Assembly (NCBI GenBank): GCA_902783085.1
Contig: CACZPT010000048.1
Location: 1-5,638 of the forward strand
Reading direction: 5' to 3'
DNA from: an uncultured Methanobrevibacter sp.
Lineage (GTDB): Archaea > Methanobacteriota > Methanobacteria > Methanobacteriales > Methanobacteriaceae
DNA: 5,638 nt
The position numbers were made by a program, and so were the translations under genes. The notes beneath the pieces were generated by a model. It was not told the origin of the DNA. It saw nothing but the letters and a program-made list of their open reading frames with translations, and did not search any database. Position 1 is the first letter of the stretch. Each line of letters starts with the position of its first letter. Shown piece after piece: positions 1 to 5,589 of this stretch.

Positions 1-93
1 ATATTAAAAAAATATTTAGAACTAAACAAGGATTATTCAACTTCATATTCCAGAGAAAAAATGGCTGGAACGAAAACAACAAATCAGCACTAA
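1..93 (+). CDS. Partial CDS, C-terminal tail of an unidentified protein
   Basis: An open frame runs in from the left edge for 30 codons and ends at TAA 91-93. It encodes a polar, lysine- and tyrosine-rich tail that begins ILKKYLELNKDYS and ends EKMAGTKTTNQH. I do not recognise the family. Support for it being a real gene end is indirect: the stop is followed 17 bases later by a T8 run that would suit an archaeal terminator, and the EKMAG segment recurs in the same frame in the probable gene tail at the right edge of the window. The next gene on this strand starts 91 bases after the stop, so it is probably a separate transcription unit. With so little sequence it could also be a chance open frame in AT-rich DNA. 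Confidence 0.4.
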   Translation: MLKKYLELNKDYSTSYSREKMAGTKTTNQH

Positions 94-109
94 GAACTTG
101 ACAGTCCGC

Positions 110-117
110 TTTTTTTT
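110..117 (+). terminator. Oligo-T terminator candidate
   Basis: Eight consecutive T residues lie 17 bases after the stop of the partial upstream frame. I see no stable hairpin before them. Archaeal RNA polymerase can terminate at U-rich tracts without a hairpin, so this is a reasonable terminator, but it rests on base composition alone. Confidence 0.4.
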
Positions 118-130
118 AAACAACAATACC

Positions 131-168
131 ATTAAATATCACTTAAAAGTAAAATTATAATATAATAA
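131..168 (+). promoter_or_regulatory. Putative TATA-box region for the cyclodeaminase-ade operon
   Basis: This interval is almost purely A/T. ATTAAATATC at 131-140 is placed so that a start site about 25 bases downstream would give a leader of roughly 20 bases containing the GGAG at 172-175. A second TATA-like run, ATTATAATATAATAAA at 153-168, would place initiation at or just before the ATG at 185 and leave out the ribosome binding site, so the first box is preferred. The exact box is uncertain. Confidence 0.3.
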
Positions 169-171
169 AAT

Positions 172-175
172 GGAG
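172..175 (+). promoter_or_regulatory. Ribosome binding site that decides the start at 185
   Basis: GGAG lies 9 bases before the ATG at 185. It overlaps the in-frame ATG at 170-172 that opens the longest frame, so that upstream ATG cannot use it. This argues for the start at 185. Confidence 0.6.
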
Positions 176-184
176 CATATTATT

Positions 185-1405
185 ATGAATAAAAGAACTA
201 TTGAGCTTTCAGGCCATATTATTGATTCATTGACATTAACTAAAACAATGGGCATTATTATGGACAAAGGTGGAGAATTTGATATTTTAGAAATAGATGT
301 TGGAAGGAAAAAATCAGATATTAGTCATGCTAAGATTGAAGTTTCTGCAGATTCTCCTGAGTTATTAGAGTCTATTTTAGATGAATTATCGGTTCTTGGT
401 GCTTCAATAGATGAAATTAAAGAAGTTAAATTAGTCGCATCAACAAAAGATAAAGTTGCTCCAGAAGGCTTTTATTCATCATCTAACCATAGTACTCATA
501 TTTTTTATGATGGGGATTGGATTCCTGTTGAAGATATTGAAATGGATTGTTTAGTTGTTGTTGATGAAGAGGCTAAACGAGCTTTTGTTAAACCAATCGC
601 TGATATTAAAATGGGTGATAAGATTGTTGTAGGTCTTGATGGTGTTAAAGTTACACCTCCTCACAGGTCAAGAGATGAACAACAAGTATTTGAATTTATG
701 AACAGTGATGTATCTTCTGAAAAACCTTTAATGAGTTTAATTAATGGTATTGCTAAAGAAATGAAAGAAATTAAATCCAAAGGTGGAAAAATAGGTATTG
801 TTGGTGGGCCAGCTATTGTTCATACGGGTTCAGGAAAATATTTGGCATCACTTATTAGTGAAGGTTATATTGATGTTGTTATGGCAGGAAATGCTTTAGC
901 TACTCATGATATTGAATCTAATCTGTTTGGAACTTCATTAGGTATTGAAGTTGAAACGGGTAAAATTGTAGCTCATGGTCACACTCATCATATGAGGGCT
1001 ATTAATAGAATTAACAAGTCTGGTTCTATTAAAAATGCTGTTGAAGATGGAACATTAACTGGAGGAATCATGTATGAATGTATTAAAAATGATGTTCCAT
1101 TTGTTCTTGCAGGCTCAATTCGTGATGATGGGCCTCTTCCGGATGTAATAACTAGCACTACTGAAGCTCAAAAACTAATGAGAAAATATGCTCAAGAAGT
1201 TGATATGGTAATTATGATTGCTACAATGCTTCATTCTATTGCAACTGGTAATTTACTTCCTTCAAGAGTTAAAAGTATTTGTGTAGATATTAATCCATCA
1301 ACTGTTACTAAATTATCGGATAGGGGAAGTGCTCAGGTCGTTGGTATTGTAACGGATATTGGAACATTTTTACCTTTATTATATGATGCTTTAATAGATG
1401 ATTAA
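185..1405 (+). CDS. Ornithine cyclodeaminase-like protein, TIGR00300 (LOR/SDH domain) family
   Basis: The 406-residue product matches the archaeal TIGR00300 family. Residues 1-100 or so resemble the LOR/SDH conserved domain (ELSGHIIDSLTLTK near the N-terminus, then APEGFYSSSNHST at 92-104). A glycine-rich GIVGGPAIVHTG segment at 204-215 opens the C-terminal half, which has a Rossmann-like nucleotide-binding character, a conserved HGHTHH cluster at 264-269, AGSIRDDGPLPD at 309-320 and MLHSIATGNLLP at 348-359. Relatives include the C-terminal part of cyanobacterial AgrE/ArgZ and a Methanococcus enzyme, which cyclise L-ornithine to L-proline with loss of ammonia, using a bound nicotinamide cofactor. 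The protein has no signal peptide or membrane segment and should be cytosolic. It is probably the proline-forming step in this organism. An ATG at 170 in the same frame would add five residues but overlaps the ribosome binding site. The 3' end overlaps ade by 8 bases. Family membership is well supported; the exact reaction is inferred from relatives. Confidence 0.85.
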   Translation: MNKRTIELSGHIIDSLTLTKTMGIIMDKGGEFDILEIDVGRKKSDISHAKIEVSADSPELLESILDELSVLGASIDEIKEVKLVASTKDKVAPEGFYSSSNHSTHIFYDGDWIPVEDIEMDCLVVVDEEAKRAFVKPIADIKMGDKIVVGLDGVKVTPPHRSRDEQQVFEFMNSDVSSEKPLMSLINGIAKEMKEIKSKGGKIGIVGGPAIVHTGSGKYLASLISEGYIDVVMAGNALATHDIESNLFGTSLGIEVETGKIVAHGHTHHMRAINRINKSGSIKNAVEDGTLTGGIMYECIKNDVPFVLAGSIRDDGPLPDVITSTTEAQKLMRKYAQEVDMVIMIATMLHSIATGNLLPSRVKSICVDINPSTVTKLSDRGSAQVVGIVTDIGTFLPLLYDALIDD

Positions 1406-3122
1406 AATGCAGTTTAGTGCATATATATTAGATGTATTAACAGATTCAGTTTATCCGGCAAAATTAACTATTGAAAATGGAATATTTTCTGAAATAGTGC
1501 CAGTTATAAAAACAGATGATTTTAAAGCTGATGTTGAAGGATTGCTTATTCCGGGATTTATAGATTCTCATATTCATATTGAAAGTAGTATGTTAACTCC
1601 AGCACAATTTGCAAAAATAGCTGTAAGGCATGGTACTACTTCAGTTGTTTGTGATCCTCATGAAATAGCTAATGTTTGTGGAATTGAAGGCATTGAATTC
1701 ATGATTGAAAATGCAAAATCCGTACCTTTTAATTTTTATTTTACTGCGCCTTCTTGTGTTCCAGCAACTTCATTTGAAACTTCTGGAGCAATATTGGATT
1801 CTGAAGATATTGAATTTTTACTTAGAAAAGATGAAATGGTTGCATTGGGAGAAATGATGAATTTTCCGGGTGTTTTAAGTGGGGATGAAGAAGTTTTAAG
1901 AAAATTAAAATTGGCTAAAGAGTATAATAAACCTATTGACGGTCATGCCCCATTACTTTCAGGTAAAGATTTAGATAAATACTTGGAGCAATATATCATC
2001 ACAGACCATGAATGTAGTAATTTTGCTGAAGCTATTGAAAAAAAGCATAAAGGTATGAAAATAATGGTTCGTGATGGATCATCTGCTAAAAATATGGAAG
2101 CTCTTTTTGATTTTAATGAAAGATTAAATTATTGGAAAAATCAAGATAATTTTAGAATTATACCGAGCGAAGTACTCTCAAGAAGAATAAACTCACCAAT
2201 TTTTGATTTTATTGTAAGTGATGATAAACATCCAAATGATTTAATTAAAGGACATTTAAATGAATCTATTAAAAAAGCATGCGACTTTGATGTCGATGTT
2301 ATAAAAGCTATTGAAATGGTAACTATCAATCCTGCAGCTCATTATAATTTAGATGCCGGCGCTATTGTAACGGGTTCAAAAGCGGATTTTATAATAATTG
2401 ATAATTTAACTGATTTTAATATCTTGAAGACATACGTCGCTGGAGAATGCGTTTTTAATGGTGAAAACGTTTTATTTGATGTGGAAGATGTTGAATTTAA
2501 AAATACTATGAATGTATCAAAAAAGAAACCTGAAGATTTTGATGTTTATTTTGATGGGGATGAATGTAAGGTAAATGTTATTGAATGCTTTGATGGTGAT
2601 TTATTAACCAATAAATCATCTGCAAAATTAATTTGTAAAGAAGGTAAAATTCAATCAGATATTTATCAGGATGTGCTAAAAATAGCTGTTGTGGAACGTT
2701 ATGGTGAAAATAATATAGCTAATGGATTTATTAAAGGATTTAATCTTAAAAAAGGAGCTATTGCTTCATCAGTTGCACACGATTCACATAATATTATTGT
2801 TGTGGGTTATGATTCAAAAATGATGGCAAATGCTGTTAACACAGTTATTGATAATAAAGGAGGCATATCTGTTGTAAGTGAAGATTTTAGTGATTCAATT
2901 TCACTTCCTATTGCAGGTTTAATGACTAATGAGGACGCATTTGATGTTTCTAAAAAACTTAAAATTCTAGATAAAATGGTTTCTGCATTAGGGTGTAATC
3001 TAAATTCACCTTTTATGACAATGGCATTTATGGCACTTTTAGTAATTCCATCTTTAAAAATATCTGATAAAGGTTTATTTGATGTGGATTATTTTGAATT
3101 TTTAGATGTAATTCAAAATTAA
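1398..3122 (+). CDS. ade: Adenine deaminase
   Basis: The 574-residue protein is a full-length adenine deaminase (family members are about 570-600 residues), which hydrolyses adenine to hypoxanthine and ammonia in purine salvage in the cytosol. It has the amidohydrolase metal site: H58 and H60 in DSHIHIES, H88 in CDPHEIANV, E152 in GEMMNFPG, H183 in DGHAP, H204 in DHE and the aspartates of SDDKHP at 274-279. Other family motifs are VRDGSSAKN at 224-232 (Asp where many members have Glu), NPAAHY at 311-316 and the adenine-deaminase-specific C-terminal domain with VAHDSHNIIVVG at 459-470 and LPIAGLMT at 503-510. No key residue appears to be missing. The start overlaps the upstream gene by 8 bases and has no clear ribosome binding site, so translational coupling is likely. 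An ATG at 1407, just after the upstream stop, is an alternative that removes three residues. The stop shares TTAA with the convergent DUF447 gene. Confidence 0.95.
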   Translation: MIKMQFSAYILDVLTDSVYPAKLTIENGIFSEIVPVIKTDDFKADVEGLLIPGFIDSHIHIESSMLTPAQFAKIAVRHGTTSVVCDPHEIANVCGIEGIEFMIENAKSVPFNFYFTAPSCVPATSFETSGAILDSEDIEFLLRKDEMVALGEMMNFPGVLSGDEEVLRKLKLAKEYNKPIDGHAPLLSGKDLDKYLEQYIITDHECSNFAEAIEKKHKGMKIMVRDGSSAKNMEALFDFNERLNYWKNQDNFRIIPSEVLSRRINSPIFDFIVSDDKHPNDLIKGHLNESIKKACDFDVDVIKAIEMVTINPAAHYNLDAGAIVTGSKADFIIIDNLTDFNILKTYVAGECVFNGENVLFDVEDVEFKNTMNVSKKKPEDFDVYFDGDECKVNVIECFDGDLLTNKSSAKLICKEGKIQSDIYQDVLKIAVVERYGENNIANGFIKGFNLKKGAIASSVAHDSHNIIVVGYDSKMMANAVNTVIDNKGGISVVSEDFSDSISLPIAGLMTNEDAFDVSKKLKILDKMVSALGCNLNSPFMTMAFMALLVIPSLKISDKGLFDVDYFEFLDVIQN

Positions 3123-3766
3123 ATATCATAACCTTTTTCAATTAATTTATTTTTTATTTCAACCATTGATTCTCTGTCTTTTTTAGAACCAACTTTTTTA
3201 ATAACTCTATTTGCTTCTTTAAATCTATCCAAATAATATTTTTGAGTTCCATCATCGACAACATCTATTCTAGAAAAATTGACTAATGATTCAATAATAA
3301 GACCAAAAGACCGATTATAAGCTTTAATCGGATTATTTATTACTAATTTTGTTACTTTAGCTTTAATTACAATAGCTTCCGATTTATTTCTAATTGGATC
3401 ACTTTGTTTTACAGCTTCAATTAAATCAATAACTTCACATTTAAAATAACTGTCAATATTTTTAATAGAATTGTCTTTTTCGAATTCATCTTCATCCAGA
3501 TTGCCAATTGTTGATTTTGCAAATAACATAGGGTCTTCACAAATATTAACAGTAAATTCCCGTTTTAATATTATATTACTCAATGTATGACTGCCTTTAA
3601 AAATACGGCACATTATAGTATTCGGATCTCTACAAATAACTCCAATTGGAGCAGCATTCATTTTATTTGATGAATCACTTGTAGTTATGATAGTTTCGTA
3701 TTGTTTGCCTTTTTCAAATCCAATTGTTGATAAATCTATTTCCATTGTTATTATTTTATCTTTCAT
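3119..3766 (-). CDS. DUF447 family protein, probable FMN-binding split barrel
   Basis: The 215-residue product matches the DUF447 family, found mainly in methanogens and other organisms with methanopterin-type C1 chemistry. Solved members fold as a flavin-reductase-like split barrel that binds FMN. Visible family signatures are YETIITT at 23-29, NAAPIGV at 37-43, a probable FMN-phosphate loop FKGSHTLSN at 56-64, FTVNICEDP at 71-79 and AYNRSFGLIIESLVNFSRI at 149-167. The C-terminal third is rich in lysine and likely helical. It is soluble and cytosolic. The substrate is unknown; a flavin-dependent reductase or flavin-carrier role is inference from the fold. ATG at 3766 gives the longest form; ATG at 3745 (MEIDLSTIGF) is a realistic alternative. 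Neither has a clear ribosome binding site, so the mRNA may have a very short leader. The gene faces ade with overlapping stops and is divergent from the SIS-domain gene. Confidence 0.85.
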   Translation of the reverse strand: MKDKIITMEIDLSTIGFEKGKQYETIITTSDSSNKMNAAPIGVICRDPNTIMCRIFKGSHTLSNIILKREFTVNICEDPMLFAKSTIGNLDEDEFEKDNSIKNIDSYFKCEVIDLIEAVKQSDPIRNKSEAIVIKAKVTKLVINNPIKAYNRSFGLIIESLVNFSRIDVVDDGTQKYYLDRFKEANRVIKKVGSKKDRESMVEIKNKLIEKGYDI

Positions 3767-3774
3767 TTAAAAAA

Positions 3775-3802
3775 ACTTTTTATATTTGTAACTATAAAAA
3801 GT
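3775..3802. repeat. Perfect 10-bp inverted repeat in the divergent promoter region
   Basis: ACTTTTTATA at 3775-3784 is the exact reverse complement of TATAAAAAGT at 3793-3802, with an 8-base spacer (TTTGTAAC). It lies in the 76-bp gap between the divergent DUF447 and SIS genes. Each arm reads as an outward-facing TATA-like box, and the whole could be an operator for a dimeric regulator. AT-rich DNA produces such palindromes fairly easily, so function is unproven. Confidence 0.6.
3793..3802 (+). promoter_or_regulatory. Putative TATA box for the SIS-domain gene
   Basis: TATAAAAAGT is centred near 3797. Transcription starting about 25 bases downstream would give a leader of roughly 20 bases that still contains the AGGAG at 3830-3834. 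TTATATAAT at 3809-3817 is also TATA-like but would start transcription within or after the ribosome binding site, so it suits the opposite direction better. Confidence 0.4.
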
Positions 3803-3808
3803 AATACA

Positions 3809-3817
3809 TTATATAAT
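3809..3817 (-). promoter_or_regulatory. Putative TATA box for the DUF447 gene
   Basis: The sequence reads ATTATATAA on the - strand. Initiation about 25 bases downstream, near 3788, would give a leader of some 22 bases before the ATG at 3766. The other candidate is the left arm of the inverted repeat (3775-3784), which would start transcription inside the longest frame and favour the ATG at 3745. Confidence 0.35.
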
Positions 3818-3829
3818 TAAAAGATTATT

Positions 3830-3834
3830 AGGAG
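3830..3834 (+). promoter_or_regulatory. Ribosome binding site of the SIS-domain gene
   Basis: AGGAG lies 8 bases before the ATG at 3843 and supports that start codon. Confidence 0.75.
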
Positions 3835-3842
3835 TTTAATTC

Positions 3843-4850
3843 ATGAACTATAAGATGTATGATGAAATGATGGAACAATCAGATTCACTAAGAAAAACTT
3901 TCGAAAGTGAAATGGTAAAAATGGATGAAGTTACTCATTTAGTTCAAAATGCTGATAAAATTTATTTAATTGGTTGTGGTAGTTCTATTTCAACTTGTTA
4001 TAGTGTTAGAGACGCATTAAGAATGTCTACTGATATGAATATTGAAGTATTTACAGGTTATGAATTTTATTATAATAAAAAATTAAACAGTGGAGAAAAT
4101 AGTATAGCAATTTTTACTTCACAATCTGGTGAAACTGCTGATACATTATCATCTCTTAGACGAGCTAATGAATATGAAATACATACTGTTTCAATTTCCA
4201 ACGAACCTGATAGTTCAATGATTAAAGAAGCTAAAACTCCAATAATAACAAGATGCGGGACTGAAACAGCTATTTTGGGTACAAAAACTTATGTAACTCA
4301 AATTGCTTGCCTTTACCAAATATTATTCAGCGCATCAGATTATGAAAATAAAGATAAGTTATTAAATGATTTAAAAGAAATTCCGGATATTATAGAAGAT
4401 TTATTAAAAAATACTGAAGAAGACAATAAAAAATTAGCTCAAGAATTCAAAGATGAAGATATTTTTTATTGTTTGGGTAGTGGTCCTAACTTTGGTCTTT
4501 CATTTAAATTAGCTATGACCATGCTTATGGAAGGAGCTATTAAACATGCATGCCCATTATATTCTGCTGAATTTAGACATGGTTTAATCGAACGTGCAGA
4601 AAAAGATGTTCCAATTATCATATTCGATTCTGATTTTGCATCTGATGAAATCACTAGAAAAGCTATTGATTTTTCTAAAAATCTTGAATTAAAAACAATA
4701 ATTTTTAATTTAGAAGATTATGCTGATGTAGATAGTTTATTATCCCCATTAATATTTGTAGTTCCACTTGAATGGTTTATATATTACTTAGCACATTTCA
4801 ATGGTGAAGATCCTGGTGCTACAAGGCATATTGGTAAGGTTAGATACTAA
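3843..4850 (+). CDS. Double-SIS-domain sugar-phosphate enzyme (deglycase/deaminase/isomerase type)
   Basis: The 335-residue protein has two SIS (sugar isomerase) domains and resembles the isomerase half of GlmS without the glutaminase half. Domain 1 carries GCGSS at 44-48 and the phosphate-binding SQSGETADT at 93-101; ETAILGTKTY at 141-150 matches the GlmS E-G-x-x-S-T-K region. Domain 2 opens with GSGPN at 212-216. E230 and H246 (in FRHG) are 16 residues apart, as are E488/H504 of E. coli GlmS and the catalytic Glu/His pair of FraB deglycase. The GlmS residues E481 and K485 are not conserved. K332 near the C-terminus may match GlmS K603. This pattern suggests a FrlB/FraB-like deglycase or an archaeal GlmD-like glucosamine-6-phosphate deaminase rather than a synthase; the substrate cannot be read from sequence. 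It is cytosolic and appears monocistronic, with a good ribosome binding site and an oligo-T run directly after the stop. Confidence 0.85.
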   Translation: MNYKMYDEMMEQSDSLRKTFESEMVKMDEVTHLVQNADKIYLIGCGSSISTCYSVRDALRMSTDMNIEVFTGYEFYYNKKLNSGENSIAIFTSQSGETADTLSSLRRANEYEIHTVSISNEPDSSMIKEAKTPIITRCGTETAILGTKTYVTQIACLYQILFSASDYENKDKLLNDLKEIPDIIEDLLKNTEEDNKKLAQEFKDEDIFYCLGSGPNFGLSFKLAMTMLMEGAIKHACPLYSAEFRHGLIERAEKDVPIIIFDSDFASDEITRKAIDFSKNLELKTIIFNLEDYADVDSLLSPLIFVVPLEWFIYYLAHFNGEDPGATRHIGKVRY

Positions 4851-4856
4851 TTTTTT
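4851..4856 (+). terminator. Oligo-T run after the SIS-domain gene
   Basis: Six T residues follow the TAA stop at 4850 directly. This suits a hairpin-independent archaeal terminator. The inverted repeat at 4871-4893 lies downstream and could act as a backup. Confidence 0.4.
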
Positions 4857-4893
4857 AAAAAAAGAAATAATACAGTAGAATTATTCTACTGTA
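4857..4893 (-). terminator. Hairpin plus T-run terminator of the Hsp20 gene
   Basis: TACAGTAGAAT at 4871-4881 and ATTCTACTGTA at 4883-4893 form an 11-bp perfect inverted repeat around one base. As RNA this would be a 10-bp stem with a 3-base loop. On the - strand the stem starts within the last Hsp20 codons, the loop is the stop codon itself, and a T-rich stretch ending in T7 (4863-4857) follows, so it looks like a hairpin/U-tract terminator embedded in the gene end. Confidence 0.55.
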
Positions 4894-5483
4894 ACTTTAT
4901 GTTTTGGTATAATTATTTTAGGGATTGTTATAATAACTATTCCAACATTATATTTTGCAGTAATTTTTTCTTTTTCAATACTGTTTTCAAATCTAACAAC
5001 TTTTGAACATTTTCCTGATTTCAATTCAGAAGATATTATTTTCACATCTTCAATATCTTCAAATTCTTCAAATTCTTCAATGAATGGTTTGTATGTTGTA
5101 GAAATAACAATATCATTATCTCCAGCTTCTATATCGACTTCTTCTCTTCCAACACCTGGAACAGCTACTTTTAAGTAGTATGTTTCCTTAGTTTCAATTA
5201 AATCTGCAGATAAATTACCGATTGTAGCTTGTTTATATTCATTAATCTTTTGATCAGCGTATTTTTGGAAGCTTCTAACATTATCCTTAAGTTCATCTAC
5301 ACTTTTTGATAAGTCACTTACAAATTTATCAGTGTAAATTTTTCCTTTTTCTTTCTTTTCATCGAATTTTTCTTTTTTTTCGTTGAATTTTTCATCGAAT
5401 TTTTCTTTCTTTTCATCGAATTTTTCATCGAATTTTTCTTTTGTTTCATTGATTTTTTCGTCAAAGTTTTCAGTTTCTACCAT
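4881..5483 (-). CDS. Small heat-shock protein, Hsp20/alpha-crystallin family, with N-terminal 11-residue repeats
   Basis: The 200-residue protein is an ATP-independent holdase chaperone by its C-terminal alpha-crystallin domain (about 91-190): ETYYLKVAVPGV at 100-111, the acidic loop EEFEEFEDIED at 136-146 and AKYNVGIVIITIPK at 176-189, the equivalent of the A-x-x-x-x-G-V-L signature. The tail VTVE at 197-200 matches the I/V-x-I/V oligomerisation motif, as in the NIE end of Methanocaldococcus Hsp16.5. Residues 7-46 are an 11-residue repeat of Lys/Glu/Asp with hydrophobics at 7, 11, 18, 22, 29, 33 and 40. A heptad-like segment follows (F54, L58, L65, V69, F72, A76, I80, Y83). Both should form amphipathic or coiled-coil helix. 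The extension makes the protein longer than typical archaeal sHSPs (about 140-170 residues). The start is ATG at 5483, with AAAGGAG 8 bases upstream; a GTG three codons earlier overlaps that site and is rejected. It is probably transcribed alone. Confidence 0.93.
   Translation of the reverse strand: MVETENFDEKINETKEKFDEKFDEKKEKFDEKFNEKKEKFDEKKEKGKIYTDKFVSDLSKSVDELKDNVRSFQKYADQKINEYKQATIGNLSADLIETKETYYLKVAVPGVGREEVDIEAGDNDIVISTTYKPFIEEFEEFEDIEDVKIISSELKSGKCSKVVRFENSIEKEKITAKYNVGIVIITIPKIIIPKHKVTVE
5346..5465 (-). repeat. Degenerate 33-bp tandem repeat within the Hsp20 gene
   Basis: About three and a half copies of a 33-base unit encode the 11-residue motif KEKFDEKFDEK with small changes (Asn for Asp, Ile for Phe). 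Repeated Phe-Asp-Glu-Lys codons are nearly identical in DNA, which points to recent or ongoing expansion by slippage or unequal recombination. The last copy is truncated and runs into KKEKGK. Confidence 0.85.
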
Positions 5484-5491
5484 GTTATTCA

Positions 5492-5498
5492 CTCCTTT
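5492..5498 (-). promoter_or_regulatory. Ribosome binding site that decides the Hsp20 start
   Basis: AAAGGAG on the - strand lies 8 bases before the ATG at 5483. The in-frame GTG at 5490-5492 overlaps it by one base and so cannot be served by it. This shortens the longest possible frame by three residues. Confidence 0.75.
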
Positions 5499-5526
5499 AA
5501 ATTATTTTATTATGTTTAATTAAATG

Positions 5527-5551
5527 ATTATATATTTTCATATAAATACTT
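5527..5551 (-). promoter_or_regulatory. Putative promoter of the Hsp20 gene
   Basis: Two TATA-like boxes occur on the - strand. AAATATATAAT (5537-5527), preceded by a purine-rich GA that could serve as the TFB recognition element, predicts a leader of about 24 bases. AGTATTTATATGA (5551-5539) predicts about 36 bases. Either keeps the ribosome binding site in the mRNA. I see no recognisable heat-shock operator. Confidence 0.45.
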
Positions 5552-5589
5552 TGGGCTTTGTCATTTTGTTAGTTGGGATTTTATGTTTT

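Noticed and set aside
98..103. TTGACA, matching a bacterial -35 box
   Set aside because: The gene content is archaeal, there is no matching -10 box at proper spacing, and the hexamer falls between a stop codon and a T-run.
2141..2329. Open frame of 62 codons on the - strand
   Set aside because: It lies wholly inside ade, has no ribosome binding site and no recognisable protein; it is a shadow frame.
4466..4654. Open frame of 62 codons on the - strand
   Set aside because: It lies wholly inside the SIS-domain gene, opposite its conserved domain 2 motifs; it is a shadow frame.
5346..5465. Tandem repeats as a possible CRISPR-like array
   Set aside because: The repeats are contiguous, in frame and coding, with no unique spacers.
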